A stretch of DNA of 64,000 nucleotides from Aliivibrio fischeri ATCC 7744 = JCM 18803 = DSM 507 (GCF_023983475.1 NZ_CP092712.1:2294001-2358000), one strand, 5' to 3'. Counted from the first letter of the stretch, positions 54,214 to 64,000 are shown. Program-made: numbers and translations. The notes: generated by a model from the letters alone, not told the origin.

Positions 54214-55542
54214 ATGTTGTATTTTGAATTTCTCTTTTTATTACTCGTTCTCTACATCGGTTCTCGATACGGAGGGATCGGATTAGGGGTTGTATCTGGT
54301 ATTGGTTTGGTGATTGAAGTATTTATCTTCAAAATGCCACCGACTTCTCCGCCCGTTACAGTAATGCTGATCATCTTGGCAGTTGTTACCTGTGCTTCAA
54401 TATTAGAAGCCGCTGGTGGTTTAAAGTATATGCTGCAAGTTGCTGAGCGGATTTTAAGAAAGAATCCAAAACGCGTCACCATCATCGCTCCATTTGTAAC
54501 TTATGCAATGACGTTCTTACTAGGTACAGGTCACGCTGTTTATTCAATCATGCCTATCATTGGTGATGTAGCATTAAAAAATGGTATTCGTCCTGAGCGT
54601 CCTATGGCTGCCGCATCTGTTGCGTCTCAAATCGCAATCACTGCTTCACCATTATCTGCCGCAGTTGTGTATTACCTAGCTCAACTGGTTGATATTGATG
54701 CCTCTATTACATTAATGTCGATTTTAATGGTTACTGTACCTGCAACGTTATTCGGTACTTTAATGCTGTCTCTTTATAGCTTACGTCGTGGTAAAGAGTT
54801 AGAGGATGATGAAGAGTATCAAGCACGTTTACAAGATCCGGTTTGGCGTGAAAAAATCCTAAATACAACATCAACATCTCTTGATGAAGAGCTACCAACA
54901 ACTGCTCGTAATGCCGTTCTGATCTTCTTAGGTGCCATCGTTTCTATCGTTATTATTGCTATGTGGCCAGAAGTACGCACCATTACTGATGGCGGCGCAC
55001 CAATCAAAATGTCTGTTGTAATTCAAATGATGATGTTGGCTTTTGGTGGTGTGATTTTACTTGCAACGAAAACCGATCCTCGTGATGTTCCAAATGGCGT
55101 TGTGTTTAAATCAGGAATGGTGGCGGCAATTGCTATTTTTGGTATCGCATGGATGTCAGATACCTATTTCCAATATGCCATGCCTCAATTTAGAGCCGGT
55201 ATTGTAGATATGGTAACGCTTCACCCTTGGACGTTCGCTTTATCACTATTTATTGTATCTGTTGTGGTTAACTCACAAGCGGCAACAGCTCGTATGATGC
55301 TACCCGTTGGTTTAGCTCTGGGTTTAGAGCCTGCACTGGTTATTGGTTTAATGCCAGCAGTATATGGATACTTCTTTATTCCTAACTACCCATCAGATAT
55401 TGCAACCGTAAACTTTGATAGCTCGGGTACAACTAAAATTGGTAAGTACTACTTTAACCACTCATTCATGTCAGTCGGTTTAATCGGCGTGGTTTCAGCC
55501 TGTATTCTTGGCTATGTCTTAGGCCAAATTGTGATTGGTTAA
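54214..55542 (+). CDS. Anaerobic C4-dicarboxylate transporter (DcuA/DcuB family)
   Basis: 442 residues from ATG 54214 (MLYFEFLFLLLVLYIGSRYGG, AGGTGG upstream); a start 22 codons earlier is less likely. Multi-spanning inner-membrane exchanger of fumarate, succinate, malate or aspartate. Family segments: PPVTVMLIILAVVTCASILEAAGGLKYM, TFLLGTGHAVYSIMPII, and VVNSQAATARMMLPVG. The FNR site and the family fit fumarate respiration. DcuA versus DcuB cannot be decided by eye. Confidence 0.93.
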   Translation: MLYFEFLFLLLVLYIGSRYGGIGLGVVSGIGLVIEVFIFKMPPTSPPVTVMLIILAVVTCASILEAAGGLKYMLQVAERILRKNPKRVTIIAPFVTYAMTFLLGTGHAVYSIMPIIGDVALKNGIRPERPMAAASVASQIAITASPLSAAVVYYLAQLVDIDASITLMSILMVTVPATLFGTLMLSLYSLRRGKELEDDEEYQARLQDPVWREKILNTTSTSLDEELPTTARNAVLIFLGAIVSIVIIAMWPEVRTITDGGAPIKMSVVIQMMMLAFGGVILLATKTDPRDVPNGVVFKSGMVAAIAIFGIAWMSDTYFQYAMPQFRAGIVDMVTLHPWTFALSLFIVSVVVNSQAATARMMLPVGLALGLEPALVIGLMPAVYGYFFIPNYPSDIATVNFDSSGTTKIGKYYFNHSFMSVGLIGVVSACILGYVLGQIVIG

Positions 55543-55561
55543 TTCCACTAATCAATACAAA

Positions 55562-55595
55562 AAAAGCCCATGCAAATACCATTGCATGGGCTTTT
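55562..55595. terminator. Bidirectional terminator between dcu and nupC
   Basis: Perfect 14-bp stem AAAAGCCCATGCAA/TTGCATGGGCTTTT (55562-55575 with 55582-55595) between converging genes. Confidence 0.93.
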
Positions 55596-55614
55596 ATTTT
55601 CAATAAACGATGTT

Positions 55615-56829
55615 TTACATTGCTAAGCTAAAGAATAAACCAGCTAAACATGCACTCATTAAGTTAGCTAATGTACCCGCTAATACTGCTTTAAAGCCCA
55701 TGTTTGCAACGTCAGCACGACGTTCTGGAGCCATCACACCAATAGAGCCTAATTGCACAGCGATTGAACTGATGTTTGCAAAACCACACAGTGCAAAAGT
55801 AATAATTACTTGGCTGTATGCTGATAACTGATCTTTATGCTGAACAAAGTCGATAAATGCAACGAATTCATTAAGAACCACTTTTTGACCAATGTAAGAA
55901 CCAGCCATTACCATTTCAGCTTTTGGAATACCAATAACCCATGCGATTGGAGCAAATAAGTAACCAAATACGGTTTGCAGTGTAATACCAGCAAAACCAA
56001 ACCACTCAGCAACCATTTCTAATCCACTGTTAAGCATTGCAATAACACTCACAAAGGCAATCAACATCGTACCTACAGCAACCGCAATCTTCATACCATT
56101 CATTGCACCACTTGCAAGAGCATCAATTACGTTGCTTTGCTCACTTTTATCAATGGTTACATCATGTTGGTCAACAGGCGTTTCTTGCTCAGGAATTAAA
56201 ATCTTAGCCATTAATAAGCTACCAGGAGCAGCCATAAAACTTGCAGCAATCAGATATTTAAGTTCCACACCTAAACCAGCATAACCACCCAGTACACTAC
56301 CGGCAACCGATGCCATACCACCCGCCATTACAGCGAACAGTTCAGAACGAGTCATTTGAGCTAAGAATGGGCGAATAAGAAGAGGAGATTCACCTTGAGA
56401 AAGGAAGATGTTACCTGTTGCAACGAGAGATTCTACTTTACTGGTACCTAAGAATTTTTGAATTCCGCCACCAAGAACAGAAATCACTTTTTGCATAATA
56501 CCTAGATAATATAGAGCGGAGATTAGAGCACTGAAGAAGATAATAATAGGAAGGACGCGAATAGCAAAAATAAAACCAGAAGAAGCAAGATCACCAAAGA
56601 GGAATGCTATCCCTTCATCCGCAAAACCAAGTAAGCTAGAAACACCACTACTTAATCCCGCTAACGCTTTTTGCCCCAAAGGAAAATACAATACTAAAGC
56701 AGCAAAAGAGAGTTGTAATAAAAAGGCTTTAAATACTAATTTCCAGTTAATTGCTGAACGCTTCTCTGAAAATACCCAAGCACAAAAAATCAGTGCGCAC
56801 ATGCCTAATAGGCTAAATAAAATATTCAT
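55615..56829 (-). CDS. nupC: Nucleoside:cation symporter NupC (CNT family)
   Basis: 404 residues, about 8-10 membrane segments; imports nucleosides with sodium or protons. CNT signatures: LPIIIFFSALISALYYLGIMQKVI, the SLVATGNIFLSQGESPLLIRPFL motif, the MAGGMASVAGSVLGGYAGLG loop and FALCGFANISSIAVQLG. The start is only eight bases after the stop of an upstream ORF and has no strong Shine-Dalgarno of its own, so translation is probably coupled. Confidence 0.93.
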   Translation of the reverse strand: MNILFSLLGMCALIFCAWVFSEKRSAINWKLVFKAFLLQLSFAALVLYFPLGQKALAGLSSGVSSLLGFADEGIAFLFGDLASSGFIFAIRVLPIIIFFSALISALYYLGIMQKVISVLGGGIQKFLGTSKVESLVATGNIFLSQGESPLLIRPFLAQMTRSELFAVMAGGMASVAGSVLGGYAGLGVELKYLIAASFMAAPGSLLMAKILIPEQETPVDQHDVTIDKSEQSNVIDALASGAMNGMKIAVAVGTMLIAFVSVIAMLNSGLEMVAEWFGFAGITLQTVFGYLFAPIAWVIGIPKAEMVMAGSYIGQKVVLNEFVAFIDFVQHKDQLSAYSQVIITFALCGFANISSIAVQLGSIGVMAPERRADVANMGFKAVLAGTLANLMSACLAGLFFSLAM

Positions 56830-56837
56830 AATTATGC

Positions 56838-56951
56838 CTATGAGATTTTAGAATAAAATGAAGAAACAAAAGGAGCCGCCATCGTAGATGACGAGATCGG
56901 TGAAGAATGACTACACCAAGAGGAAGTTATAATAGAAATAAAGATATTCAT
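56838..56951 (-). CDS. Putative serine-rich 37-residue leader ORF of nupC
   Basis: ATG at 56951 with AAAGGG six bases upstream; reads MNIFISIITSSWCSHSSPIS and on to FYSKIS before a TAG eight bases ahead of nupC. Thirteen of 37 residues are Ser, coded by several different Ser codons. The tight spacing suggests translational coupling or attenuation. It directly follows a foldable RNA segment. Confidence 0.5.
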   Translation of the reverse strand: MNIFISIITSSWCSHSSPISSSTMAAPFVSSFYSKIS

Positions 56952-56963
56952 TGTTTACCCTTT

Positions 56964-57030
56964 ACAAGCTGTTTAACAGTAGCTGGTCCTAGTCCTTGGG
57001 GTCATTCACTGTATCCCTGTGACGGCTTGT
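56964..57030 (-). promoter_or_regulatory. Structured RNA leader of nupC
   Basis: Minus-strand RNA: closing stem ACAAGC (57030-57025) with GCTTGT (56969-56964), inside it hairpin TCAC-9-GTGA (57022-57006) and hairpin CTGT-TAA-ACAG (56979-56969). Together they make a junction around AUGACCCCAAGGACUAGGACC. Looks like a cis-regulatory RNA; class not recognised. Confidence 0.45.
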
Positions 57031-57216
57031 ATTGGGAGAAGGAGTATACATATAGATGATTTAAAATCACGAAATATGTGACATAAATCACCAAATTTTA
57101 CTTATTTGAAAAAACAGAAGCATCTATTTACTACAAACAAATAAATTATTTTTCTCTACAGTATCCAAAAATACACATAATCAACTAAATTAATACAATA
57201 AGATAAAGGAAATATT

Positions 57217-57780
57217 ATGGCGAGTATTGATCATATCGAAAAACTGGATGCGCTAGATAAGCTAAGTGTGGTGACATATCGTACAGGGATTACCCTTTTT
57301 GGTATCGCACTTATCCTTTTTAGTCTTGCGATAGCTGATGATATTGGATTAATCATTATAGAAAACGTTCACTTAATGGATTTTTCATTAACTTTAATCG
57401 CAGTATCATCTGCGATGAGTGCGGCTAATCTTCATGTTTATGATAAAACAGTAAGGCTGATTATTACTTGGGCTGCGTGGATAGGCTTAGTTTTACTCAT
57501 CACGATTGATAGTGAACAATTGATTTGGCTTCCTATTGGGTTTCTCTGTGCTTGCTTCTCAGGCATTGCTCTTAAAGAATCCTTTTGTTTTAAGGTTATT
57601 GGTCTAAAAGCCATCCCTTTTCTATTGTGTATATCCATTTTAATGTTGGCTATCGAAGTATGGTTAATCGCTATTATTTGCTTATTTCTATCTGGAATTA
57701 TCTTCATTTTTCTTGCTATTCAAAAATGGAGAATGCCCCTTCATTTTGATATCGGCAATAAAGCGAATTACCAGATTTAA
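57217..57780 (+). CDS. Inner-membrane protein, probably DUF2301 family
   Basis: 187 residues with about six membrane segments and short loops. The arrangement TYRTGITLFGIALILFSLAI, LHVYDKTVRLIITW and GIALKESFCFK resembles DUF2301 integral membrane proteins. Function unknown. AAAGGAAAT precedes the ATG. It is convergent with rpoS and divergent from nupC. Confidence 0.75.
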   Translation: MASIDHIEKLDALDKLSVVTYRTGITLFGIALILFSLAIADDIGLIIIENVHLMDFSLTLIAVSSAMSAANLHVYDKTVRLIITWAAWIGLVLLITIDSEQLIWLPIGFLCACFSGIALKESFCFKVIGLKAIPFLLCISILMLAIEVWLIAIICLFLSGIIFIFLAIQKWRMPLHFDIGNKANYQI

Positions 57781-57862
57781 CCTTACACTCGCTGTCGATT
57801 TACTATATAGCGACTAATTACGCTTATCTCAACTTATACATCAAAGATTTGTAGCAATAAAA

Positions 57863-57884
57863 AGCCCTAAGTTACCTTAGGGCT
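57863..57884 (-). terminator. Terminator of rpoS
   Basis: 9-bp stem AGCCCTAAG/CTTAGGGCT (57863-57871 with 57876-57884); on the minus strand it is followed by TTTTTA. Confidence 0.88.
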
Positions 57885-57919
57885 CTCTTACTAACTAAAA
57901 CGTATATTTAAAAAGTGAG

Positions 57920-58885
57920 TTAGTATTCTTCTACGGCAAATAGTGTTTCCATATTCAAGCCTTGGTTCGTCATGATTTCTCTTAAACGACGTAGACCTTC
58001 TACTTGGATCTGTCTTACGCGTTCGCGAGTTAAACCAATCTCAACGCCTACTTGCTCTAATGTTGCAGCTTCATAACCAAGTAAACCGAAACGGCGAGCA
58101 ACAACTTCTTTTTGTTTAGGGTTTAATTGCCCTAACCAACCCACCAATGACGTATTAATATCATCCTTTTGTGTTTCTGACTCTGGGTCACTATTTTTAG
58201 TATCAGGAAGGATATCTAATAACGCTTTATCTGATTCACCAGCCACCATTGAATCGACTGAAGCGACACGCTCATTTAAACGCAGCATTCGACTAACATC
58301 ACTTACTGGCTTATCGAGCTTTTCAGCTATTTCTTCTGGTGTTGGTTCATGATCAAGCTTTTGAGAAAGTTCACGTGCTGCACGCAAATAAACGTTAAGC
58401 TCTTTTACAACATGAATAGGTAAACGGATGGTACGCGTTTGGTTCATAATGGCACGTTCAATGGTTTGACGTATCCACCATGTGGCGTAAGTAGAGAATC
58501 GGAAGCCTCTTTCTGGATCAAACTTTTCAACAGCTCGAATTAGGCCAAGATTTCCCTCTTCCACCAAATCCAATAAAGCAAGACCACGATGATTATAACG
58601 ACGAGCGATCTTCACGACCAATCGAAGGTTACTCTCAATCATTCGAGCTCGAGCGGCTTCATCACCTTTTAAGGCTAAGCGACTAAAATAAACTTCTTCT
58701 TCTGCTGTTAGTAGTGGAGAAAAGCCAATTTCACCAAGATACAGTTGCGTTGTATCCATAACTTTCTGTGAACTGCTTACTTCAAGACGTTCAGACTCTT
58801 CTTCAATACTGGTTAATTCAGCATCATTAATTGTGTCTAAATCGAACTCTTCAACTTCTTTAGTTACTGCATTGCTTTTACTCAT
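57920..58885 (-). CDS. rpoS: RNA polymerase sigma factor RpoS
   Basis: Stationary-phase and general stress sigma factor. 321 residues with region 1.2 ([21 protein letters not shown]), region 2 ([16 protein letters not shown] ... [41 protein letters not shown]), region 3 and region 4 ([28 protein letters not shown]). Lies after nlpD; in gamma-proteobacteria the main rpoS promoter is usually inside nlpD. The acidic N-terminal 45 residues are typical of Vibrio RpoS. Confidence 0.97.
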   Translation of the reverse strand: MSKSNAVTKEVEEFDLDTINDAELTSIEEESERLEVSSSQKVMDTTQLYLGEIGFSPLLTAEEEVYFSRLALKGDEAARARMIESNLRLVVKIARRYNHRGLALLDLVEEGNLGLIRAVEKFDPERGFRFSTYATWWIRQTIERAIMNQTRTIRLPIHVVKELNVYLRAARELSQKLDHEPTPEEIAEKLDKPVSDVSRMLRLNERVASVDSMVAGESDKALLDILPDTKNSDPESETQKDDINTSLVGWLGQLNPKQKEVVARRFGLLGYEAATLEQVGVEIGLTRERVRQIQVEGLRRLREIMTNQGLNMETLFAVEEY

Positions 58886-58939
58886 AGCGCCTCCCCATGG
58901 CGAGCCAGCAAGACATTACAACTCAGCTATGTCATCCTT

Positions 58940-59938
58940 TTATGGTAAATACCTCTGTGGATTTACCGATTTCCCTCTAAAGCGGATCTCAAAATGCAAA
59001 CGTACACTGCTCGTACTAGAGCTTCCCATCGACGCGATTTTTTGTCCCGCTGTGACGTTTTGGCCTTCTTTCACAAATAATGCTTCGTTATGAGCATAAG
59101 CACTTAAGTAATCATCGTTATGTTTAATGATAATTAAGTTACCGTACCCTCTTAATGCATTACCAGCATAGACCACAGTTCCTTTTGCTGTTGAGATGAT
59201 ATCTTGACCACGTTGGCCTGCAATATCGATCCCTTTGTTTCCTTGGTCTCCTGTAGAGAATTTAGCGATGATCCGACCTTTTGTTGGCCATAACCAAGAG
59301 TCCACCTTTTCCGTTTTTTGTTGTACTGGTTTCGGCTTCGGTTTAGGAGCTGGTTTTGGCTTAGCAACCGGTTTAGGTTTTGAAGATGTTATCGTTTTGT
59401 TGGAATTAACATACTCCTTAGGTTTGCTGTTTTCAACCTTTTTTGTGCTTTCTTTTTGTACAGTTGATATTTTTTTAGCACTCGTTGTGGTTGGTTTTGG
59501 CTTAGGAGCAGGCTTATTTGTTGCGACAGGAACAACGGCAACCGCTGTCGCCGTCGAGCTTGAAGACGAATTAGATGGTGTGACTGAATGTCCGTCACTG
59601 CCATAGGCAGGAGCAATATATTTAGGCCCCCACAATTTTATTTTTTGGCCAGGATGAATCATATAAGGCGCTTTAAGCTCGTTGTATGCAATGAGCTCTT
59701 TTACGTCTTTATTTGTAACATAAGAAATGAAATAAAGAGTATCACCTTTCTCTACGGTGTAATAACTGCCGCGATAACTACCTCGCTCTGCTCCGTTATA
59801 TGCAGAACTAGAGCTATTAACACTCGACACTGGTGCAGGACGATGTGGTCCCATAGAACAACCAGAAAGAAACAAGCTAACAACAGCTGCCATTAACCAT
59901 AAGCGTATAGAAATAAGGTTGATAATCATTTTTCTCAT
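58940..59938 (-). CDS. nlpD: NlpD lipoprotein, amidase activator
   Basis: 332 residues: lipobox LFLSGC (lipid-modified Cys about 26), one LysM domain (YYTVEKGDTLYFISYVTNKDVKELIAYN), a long Lys/Pro/Ser low-complexity linker, and a C-terminal LytM/M23 domain (GIDIAGQRGQDIISTAKGTVVYAGN ... LHFEIRFRG). The zinc ligands of active M23 peptidases are incomplete, as expected for NlpD, which activates cell-separation amidases rather than cutting itself. Between pcm and rpoS. Confidence 0.94.
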   Translation of the reverse strand: MRKMIINLISIRLWLMAAVVSLFLSGCSMGPHRPAPVSSVNSSSSAYNGAERGSYRGSYYTVEKGDTLYFISYVTNKDVKELIAYNELKAPYMIHPGQKIKLWGPKYIAPAYGSDGHSVTPSNSSSSSTATAVAVVPVATNKPAPKPKPTTTSAKKISTVQKESTKKVENSKPKEYVNSNKTITSSKPKPVAKPKPAPKPKPKPVQQKTEKVDSWLWPTKGRIIAKFSTGDQGNKGIDIAGQRGQDIISTAKGTVVYAGNALRGYGNLIIIKHNDDYLSAYAHNEALFVKEGQNVTAGQKIASMGSSSTSSVRLHFEIRFRGKSVNPQRYLP

Positions 59939-59942
59939 TATA

Positions 59943-60569
59943 TTATGCTAATTCACCTGCAACTAAAGGCACAAAACGAACCTCTTCAATCACTTCAGAG
60001 AAAAATTCCTCTCCCTGACGAGTAATTCGTAATAACTGCTGCGACTCTTCCCCTACAGGGATAACTAAATGTCCATTATCTTTTAATTGAAATAACAAGT
60101 CATTAGGAATAGATTCTGCAGCTGCAGTTACAATGATGGCATCAAATGGACCTTTTGATTCCCATCCCTTCCAACCATCACCATGCTTTGTTGAGACATT
60201 ATATATATCCAATTGTTTCAACAATCGTTTCGCATTCCATTGTAACGATTTTATACGCTCAATAGAGTTAACATGCTCAACTAATTTAGCTAATACAGCC
60301 GTTTGATAACCAGAGCCAGTTCCCACCTCGAGTACATTTGATGTAGGTGTTAACTCTAATAATTCAGTCATTTTCGCTACGATATAAGGCTGTGAGATCG
60401 TTTGACCTTCACCAATAGGAAGTGCGTTATTTTGATAAGCTTGATGTGATAAAGCTTCTGGAATAAAACGCTCTCTTGGTAACTCACGAATAGCCGCTAA
60501 AATAGCTTCGTTTCTAATGCCTTGTTGGCGCAAAAATTGATCTAATAATTCAGAACGCGAATTAAGCAT
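59943..60569 (-). CDS. pcm: Protein-L-isoaspartate O-methyltransferase
   Basis: Repairs isoaspartyl residues in aged proteins using S-adenosylmethionine. 208 residues, with [22 protein letters not shown], the AdoMet motif [16 protein letters not shown], and [16 protein letters not shown]. Its ATG shares one base with the surE stop (TAATG), so the two are coupled, and nlpD follows after four bases. Confidence 0.96.
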   Translation of the reverse strand: MLNSRSELLDQFLRQQGIRNEAILAAIRELPRERFIPEALSHQAYQNNALPIGEGQTISQPYIVAKMTELLELTPTSNVLEVGTGSGYQTAVLAKLVEHVNSIERIKSLQWNAKRLLKQLDIYNVSTKHGDGWKGWESKGPFDAIIVTAAAESIPNDLLFQLKDNGHLVIPVGEESQQLLRITRQGEEFFSEVIEEVRFVPLVAGELA

Positions 60570-61330
60570 TATTTAGAACTCTCTAATGATAACCAATCAG
60601 TAATCATACCTAATGAATCATGAGCAGTTAAATCGACTTGTAATGGTGTTATTGATACTCGGTGCTGCTTTACAGCAAAGAAGTCCGTTCCCTCACCTGC
60701 ATCTTGTTTTTTGCCTGGAGGGCCTAACCAATAGATGGTCTCACCACGAGGATCAGTATCTTTAATCATGCTCTCTGCATGATGCCTTGCACCTAATCGT
60801 GTCACTTCCCAGCCCGTTAATTGCTCGTATTCGCAATCTGGCACATTCACATTCAATACTTTTTGAGTGGTTAATGGGGAAACTAAATGGTTATTAACTA
60901 TTTTTAATGCTACTTGAGCTGCCGTATCAAAATGATCGCGTCCAACCAAAGAGATAGCAATAGCGGGCAAACCTAAAAAGTGCCCTTCAGTAGCAGCCGC
61001 GACGGTACCTGAGTACAAAGTATCATCACCTAAGTTTGCTCCATGATTGATACCTGCAATAATCAAATCAGGCAAGTTATCTTTCATTAATTCATTCAAT
61101 GCAAAGTGAACACAATCTGTTGGTGTCCCTTGCACTGAATGAATGTGTTCATCAATTTGACGAACACGTAATGGGGATTCAAGAGTTAAAGAATTTGATG
61201 CACCAGAACGATTACGATCAGGAGCTACTATCGTAATATCGGCAATGTCAGCTAATACACGAGCTAACGTATTTATCCCTTCAGCAAATACACCATCATC
61301 GTTACTAAGCAAAATGCGTAACTTCTTCAC
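60569..61330 (-). CDS. surE: 5'/3'-nucleotidase SurE
   Basis: Stationary-phase survival phosphatase acting on nucleoside monophosphates. Start placed at GTG 61330 ([13 protein letters not shown]), because GGAG lies six bases ahead and family members begin there; this gives 253 residues and no overlap with truD. Metal-binding SNDDG, the [14 protein letters not shown] loop and [21 protein letters not shown] are intact. Confidence 0.95.
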   Translation of the reverse strand: MKKLRILLSNDDGVFAEGINTLARVLADIADITIVAPDRNRSGASNSLTLESPLRVRQIDEHIHSVQGTPTDCVHFALNELMKDNLPDLIIAGINHGANLGDDTLYSGTVAAATEGHFLGLPAIAISLVGRDHFDTAAQVALKIVNNHLVSPLTTQKVLNVNVPDCEYEQLTGWEVTRLGARHHAESMIKDTDPRGETIYWLGPPGKKQDAGEGTDFFAVKQHRVSITPLQVDLTAHDSLGMITDWLSLESSK

Positions 61331-61349
61331 TCTTGTCTCCATATTAATA

Positions 61350-62405
61350 TTAATCGTTTGAGCTATAAGTACGCTCAACTTCAATTTCTTGTAGCAATTC
61401 ACGTACGATTACCGTAGCAAAACTGCCTGAAGTTAATGAGAAGTTTAGCGTTAACGTATCGCCTTCAGCTGACCATGTTAGGTTTTCAGGATGCAGTTCA
61501 ATGGCACGACGTTCATGACGCATACGGTTACCACGAATTAGCGCCATTAAATCCGGTTCAGCATCTAAATGAGATTGTTCTAATGTAAGAGCTGTGCCTG
61601 TCGTTGGTAATTGATTATCTCCAGCTAATGCTGCCGTGATAGATAATTCGCCATTTTGAATTTTTTGAATACTCTCTTCAGACGTCACATTCTCATTTAC
61701 GATACGGTCATTGCGATCAAGTAGAATATCACCATCAACAGGTTGAGAGAAGTAACCCTCTGTTATTCTTTGAGAAACAATGTGGTTAAAAATCCAAGAA
61801 CGAGCTGCTGATAAATAAAAGCTACGCTTGCTGTTATCACGAGTACGAACATTATCTCGTCCCCAACGACGAGCTTCGTTAACGTTATTACCTTCATGTC
61901 CAAAACGTTGTGAACCAAAGTAATTAGGAACACCAGTCAGTTTTACTTTTTCTAGACGCGCTAACACATCTTCAATATCGGTGACTTCCGTTGCGATAAC
62001 TTGAAACTGATTACCTTGTAAATCACCAGGACGTAACTTTTTGTTATGGCGAGTAACTTCTAAGATCTCAACACCAGGATGTGTAGCTTCAAATTTAGCA
62101 AAGTTTAATTCATCGCTGTTAGCAACTTGAACACTTAGCCATTGCTCAGTCACGGCATGGCGATCTTTCAACCCAGCCCAACTAACATTTTTAGATTTAA
62201 CACCACAGAATTTTGCCAATTCATTAGCAACATATTTGGTATTTTCACCCGTTTTACGGATTTTAACCATTAAGTGTTCACCGCTACCTGTGAACTCAAA
62301 ACCTAAGATCTCTTTTACAATAAAGTGCTCAGGAAGTTGTTTTAATTTACCTGTTGCTACTGGCTTTCCGTATAACCACGAAAAATTAGACATGATGTCT
62401 GACAT
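61350..62405 (-). CDS. truD: tRNA pseudouridine synthase TruD
   Basis: Makes pseudouridine-13 in tRNA-Glu. 351 residues; catalytic Asp in the [15 protein letters not shown] motif (about residue 81), and [17 protein letters not shown] in the TRUD insertion region. A Met at residue 5 ([11 protein letters not shown]) is an alternative start. Eleven bases after ispF. Confidence 0.96.
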   Translation of the reverse strand: MSDIMSNFSWLYGKPVATGKLKQLPEHFIVKEILGFEFTGSGEHLMVKIRKTGENTKYVANELAKFCGVKSKNVSWAGLKDRHAVTEQWLSVQVANSDELNFAKFEATHPGVEILEVTRHNKKLRPGDLQGNQFQVIATEVTDIEDVLARLEKVKLTGVPNYFGSQRFGHEGNNVNEARRWGRDNVRTRDNSKRSFYLSAARSWIFNHIVSQRITEGYFSQPVDGDILLDRNDRIVNENVTSEESIQKIQNGELSITAALAGDNQLPTTGTALTLEQSHLDAEPDLMALIRGNRMRHERRAIELHPENLTWSAEGDTLTLNFSLTSGSFATVIVRELLQEIEVERTYSSND

Positions 62406-62416
62406 AAATCTATCTC

Positions 62417-62893
62417 TTAAGATGCTTTAACTAACAGCACTACTGCTTCACAAGCAATGCCTTCTTTTCTACCGGTAAAACCCAAACGCTCAGAGGTTGT
62501 GGCTTTTACATTAACGTTATCTAGCTCTGTTTCTAAATCTTCTGCGATTGCATTACACATCGCTTGAATATGAGGAGCCATTTTAGGAGCCTGAGCAATG
62601 ATAGTGACATCCGCATTTCCCAATACAAAGCCTTTCTCTTTTACACGGCGATATACATCTCGAAGTAAAGCTCGGCTATCCGCCCCTTTCCACTTATCAT
62701 CTGTATCTGGAAAATGGCGACCAATATCACCTTCAGCTATAGCACCAAGTAGCGCATCACATAACGCATGCAAAGCGACATCACCATCAGAATGAGCAAT
62801 TAGGCCTTGCTCATAAGGAACGCTTACTCCACCAATAATGACTGGGCCTTCACCGCCAAATTTATGTACATCAAATCCATGTCCAATTCTCAT
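62417..62893 (-). CDS. ispF: 2-C-methyl-D-erythritol 2,4-cyclodiphosphate synthase
   Basis: MEP isoprenoid pathway, fifth step. 158 residues: [11 protein letters not shown] with the zinc ligands Asp8 and His10, [20 protein letters not shown], and the C-terminal [25 protein letters not shown]. Its ATG shares a base with the ispD stop (TAATG). Confidence 0.97.
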
Positions 62894-63609
62894 TATTTGG
62901 TTTCCTTTTTCATTTTTTGAAGATAAAACTCAGCCAAATCGAGATCTTCTGGTTGGGTGATTTTTAAGTTATCGGCACGACCTTGAACCAGTTTAGGTTG
63001 ATATCCCATTAACTCAATAGCTGAAGATTCATCAGTAATAGATAAATTTTTATCTAATCCTGTTTGCAGGGCTGAGTACAATAATTCTGTTGTGAATAGT
63101 TGTGGTGTTAACGCATGCCACAGCACACTACGATCAATCGTTGTCTCAATGCATTGTGCTTGAGTAGCATGTTTCATCGTATCTCGCACTGGTGATGCTA
63201 ATATGCCACCAATGTGTTCGGGGATCACTTCTGCAATTAATTTATCAATGTCAGAATGGCGAATACAAGGGCGAGCGGCATCATGAACCATAACCCACTC
63301 ACTTAATTGATGCTCTTGAACGTACGATAAACCAGACAACACCGAATCCGCACGCTCTTTACCGCCAGAAACTCGAATCACTCGGTTATCATGAACAAGA
63401 GTTAATTCTGGGAAATAAGGATCACCGTCAGTAATCGCAACAACGACTTTATTAACTAAAGGGAAAGCTAATAACTGTTCGATTGTATGTTCTAAAACGG
63501 TTTTTCCATTTAATAATAAATACTGTTTAGGGCGGTCGGCTTTCATTCGGCTTCCTACCCCTGCGGCAGGAACAATTGCAGTAATCGACAATGGTGTAGT
63601 AAGAGCCAT
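62893..63609 (-). CDS. ispD: 2-C-methyl-D-erythritol 4-phosphate cytidylyltransferase
   Basis: MEP pathway, third step. 238 residues: nucleotide-binding [18 protein letters not shown], the VHDAARPCI motif, and [11 protein letters not shown] near the C-terminus. Three bases after ftsB and coupled to ispF, as in most gamma-proteobacteria. Confidence 0.97.
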
Positions 63610-63612
63610 TAA

Positions 63613-63897
63613 TTACCCCTCACTGTTTTCATCAATAATTCGATAGAATGTTTCGCCTTTTTTTATCATTCCCAATTCATGACGAGCTCTTTCTTCAATG
63701 GCTTCAGAGCCTTTTTTCAAGTCATCAATCTCAGCAAACATTTGTTCATTACGGTTACGTAAACCCTGATTGACTTCTTCTTGCAAAGCAACGTCATTTG
63801 ATACTTGCGCATAATCGGACATTCCATTTTTTCCAAACCATAAGGTGTATTGCAACCACCCTAAAGCGATCAATAAGAAAATGGCAAATGTACGCAT
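63613..63897 (-). CDS. ftsB: Cell division protein FtsB
   Basis: Bitopic divisome protein of the FtsQLB complex. 94 residues: one N-terminal membrane segment ([25 protein letters not shown]), a periplasmic coiled coil (about 30-70), and the conserved [20 protein letters not shown] end. The usual ftsB-ispD-ispF order supports it. Its upstream region continues beyond the window. Confidence 0.95.
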   Translation of the reverse strand: MRTFAIFLLIALGWLQYTLWFGKNGMSDYAQVSNDVALQEEVNQGLRNRNEQMFAEIDDLKKGSEAIEERARHELGMIKKGETFYRIIDENSEG

Positions 63898-64000
63898 AAT
63901 TGCTCCGAAAATAAGAAATGATAAAAGAAGGCTAACTATATCAATCCAGCATTAGAACTTCACTAGCTGTCTGACAGAAATAAAAAAAACCGCCTCAAAT

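Noticed and set aside
59235-59606. Plus-strand ORF of 123 codons in nlpD
   Set aside because: Complement of the Lys/Pro-rich linker of nlpD, giving a Gly/Leu/Phe-rich translation typical of a shadow frame.

Overview
The window looks like chromosome I of an Aliivibrio (Vibrio fischeri clade) bacterium. The evidence is low GC, the Vibrio-type order grpE-nadK-recN-bamE-rnfH-ratA-smpB-ssrA, the ftsB-ispD-ispF-truD-surE-pcm-nlpD-rpoS block, and a tmRNA encoding the tag ANDENYALAA. Species cannot be fixed from sequence alone.

Layout. (1) 1-8.8 kb, core: dnaK (cut by the window edge) and grpE, each with a clear sigma-32 promoter and separated by an unrecognised secreted protein; nadK; an SOS-controlled recN with two LexA boxes; bamE; rnfH-ratA; a MITE-like repeat next to smpB; and ssrA. 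(2) 8.8-about 24.5 kb, accessory: a genomic island integrated at the 3' end of ssrA, the site used by V. cholerae VPI-1. It carries a P4-type integrase, a complete type IC restriction-modification operon (hsdM-hsdS-hsdR) with a PrrC-like anticodon nuclease between hsdS and hsdR, a serine resolvase, a second tyrosine recombinase with an unknown partner, and an orphan HipB. An intact IS110/IS1111-type element follows, then a second HipB with its HipA kinase. (3) 24.8-35 kb: a maltodextrin operon (binding protein, two permeases, ATPase, small membrane protein, glycogen-debranching-type glucosidase, GH13 amylase) and a LysR regulator. (4) 35-40 kb: a stand-alone MgtE channel domain behind an elaborate leader, a secreted lipase with a membrane-anchored partner, and a triheme YhjA-type peroxidase. 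(5) 40-50 kb: pdxY, cadA, cadB and cadC (lysine-dependent acid response) with an AGCS symporter; an IS3-family element is inserted between the symporter and cadC. (6) 50-57 kb: a YeeE/YedE pair divergent from a CoA-disulfide reductase/rhodanese, metA with MetJ boxes, a Dcu transporter with an FNR-like site, and nupC behind a structured leader with a serine-rich upstream ORF. (7) 57-64 kb: rpoS and the ftsB-to-nlpD housekeeping cluster.

How it works together. The island is mainly defence and stress addiction: the restriction system cuts foreign DNA, and the PrrC homologue would act as a fallback when restriction is blocked. The two HipB proteins share near-identical DNA-binding regions and the same operator palindrome, so they probably cross-regulate. 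PdxY is placed to supply pyridoxal phosphate to CadA.

Most promising for new biology: the PrrC-type anticodon nuclease, the mgtE and nupC leaders, the duplicated HipB circuit, the putative guide RNA of the IS1111-type element, and the recombinase module with its unknown partner. No wholly unknown multi-gene system could be demonstrated from sequence alone.
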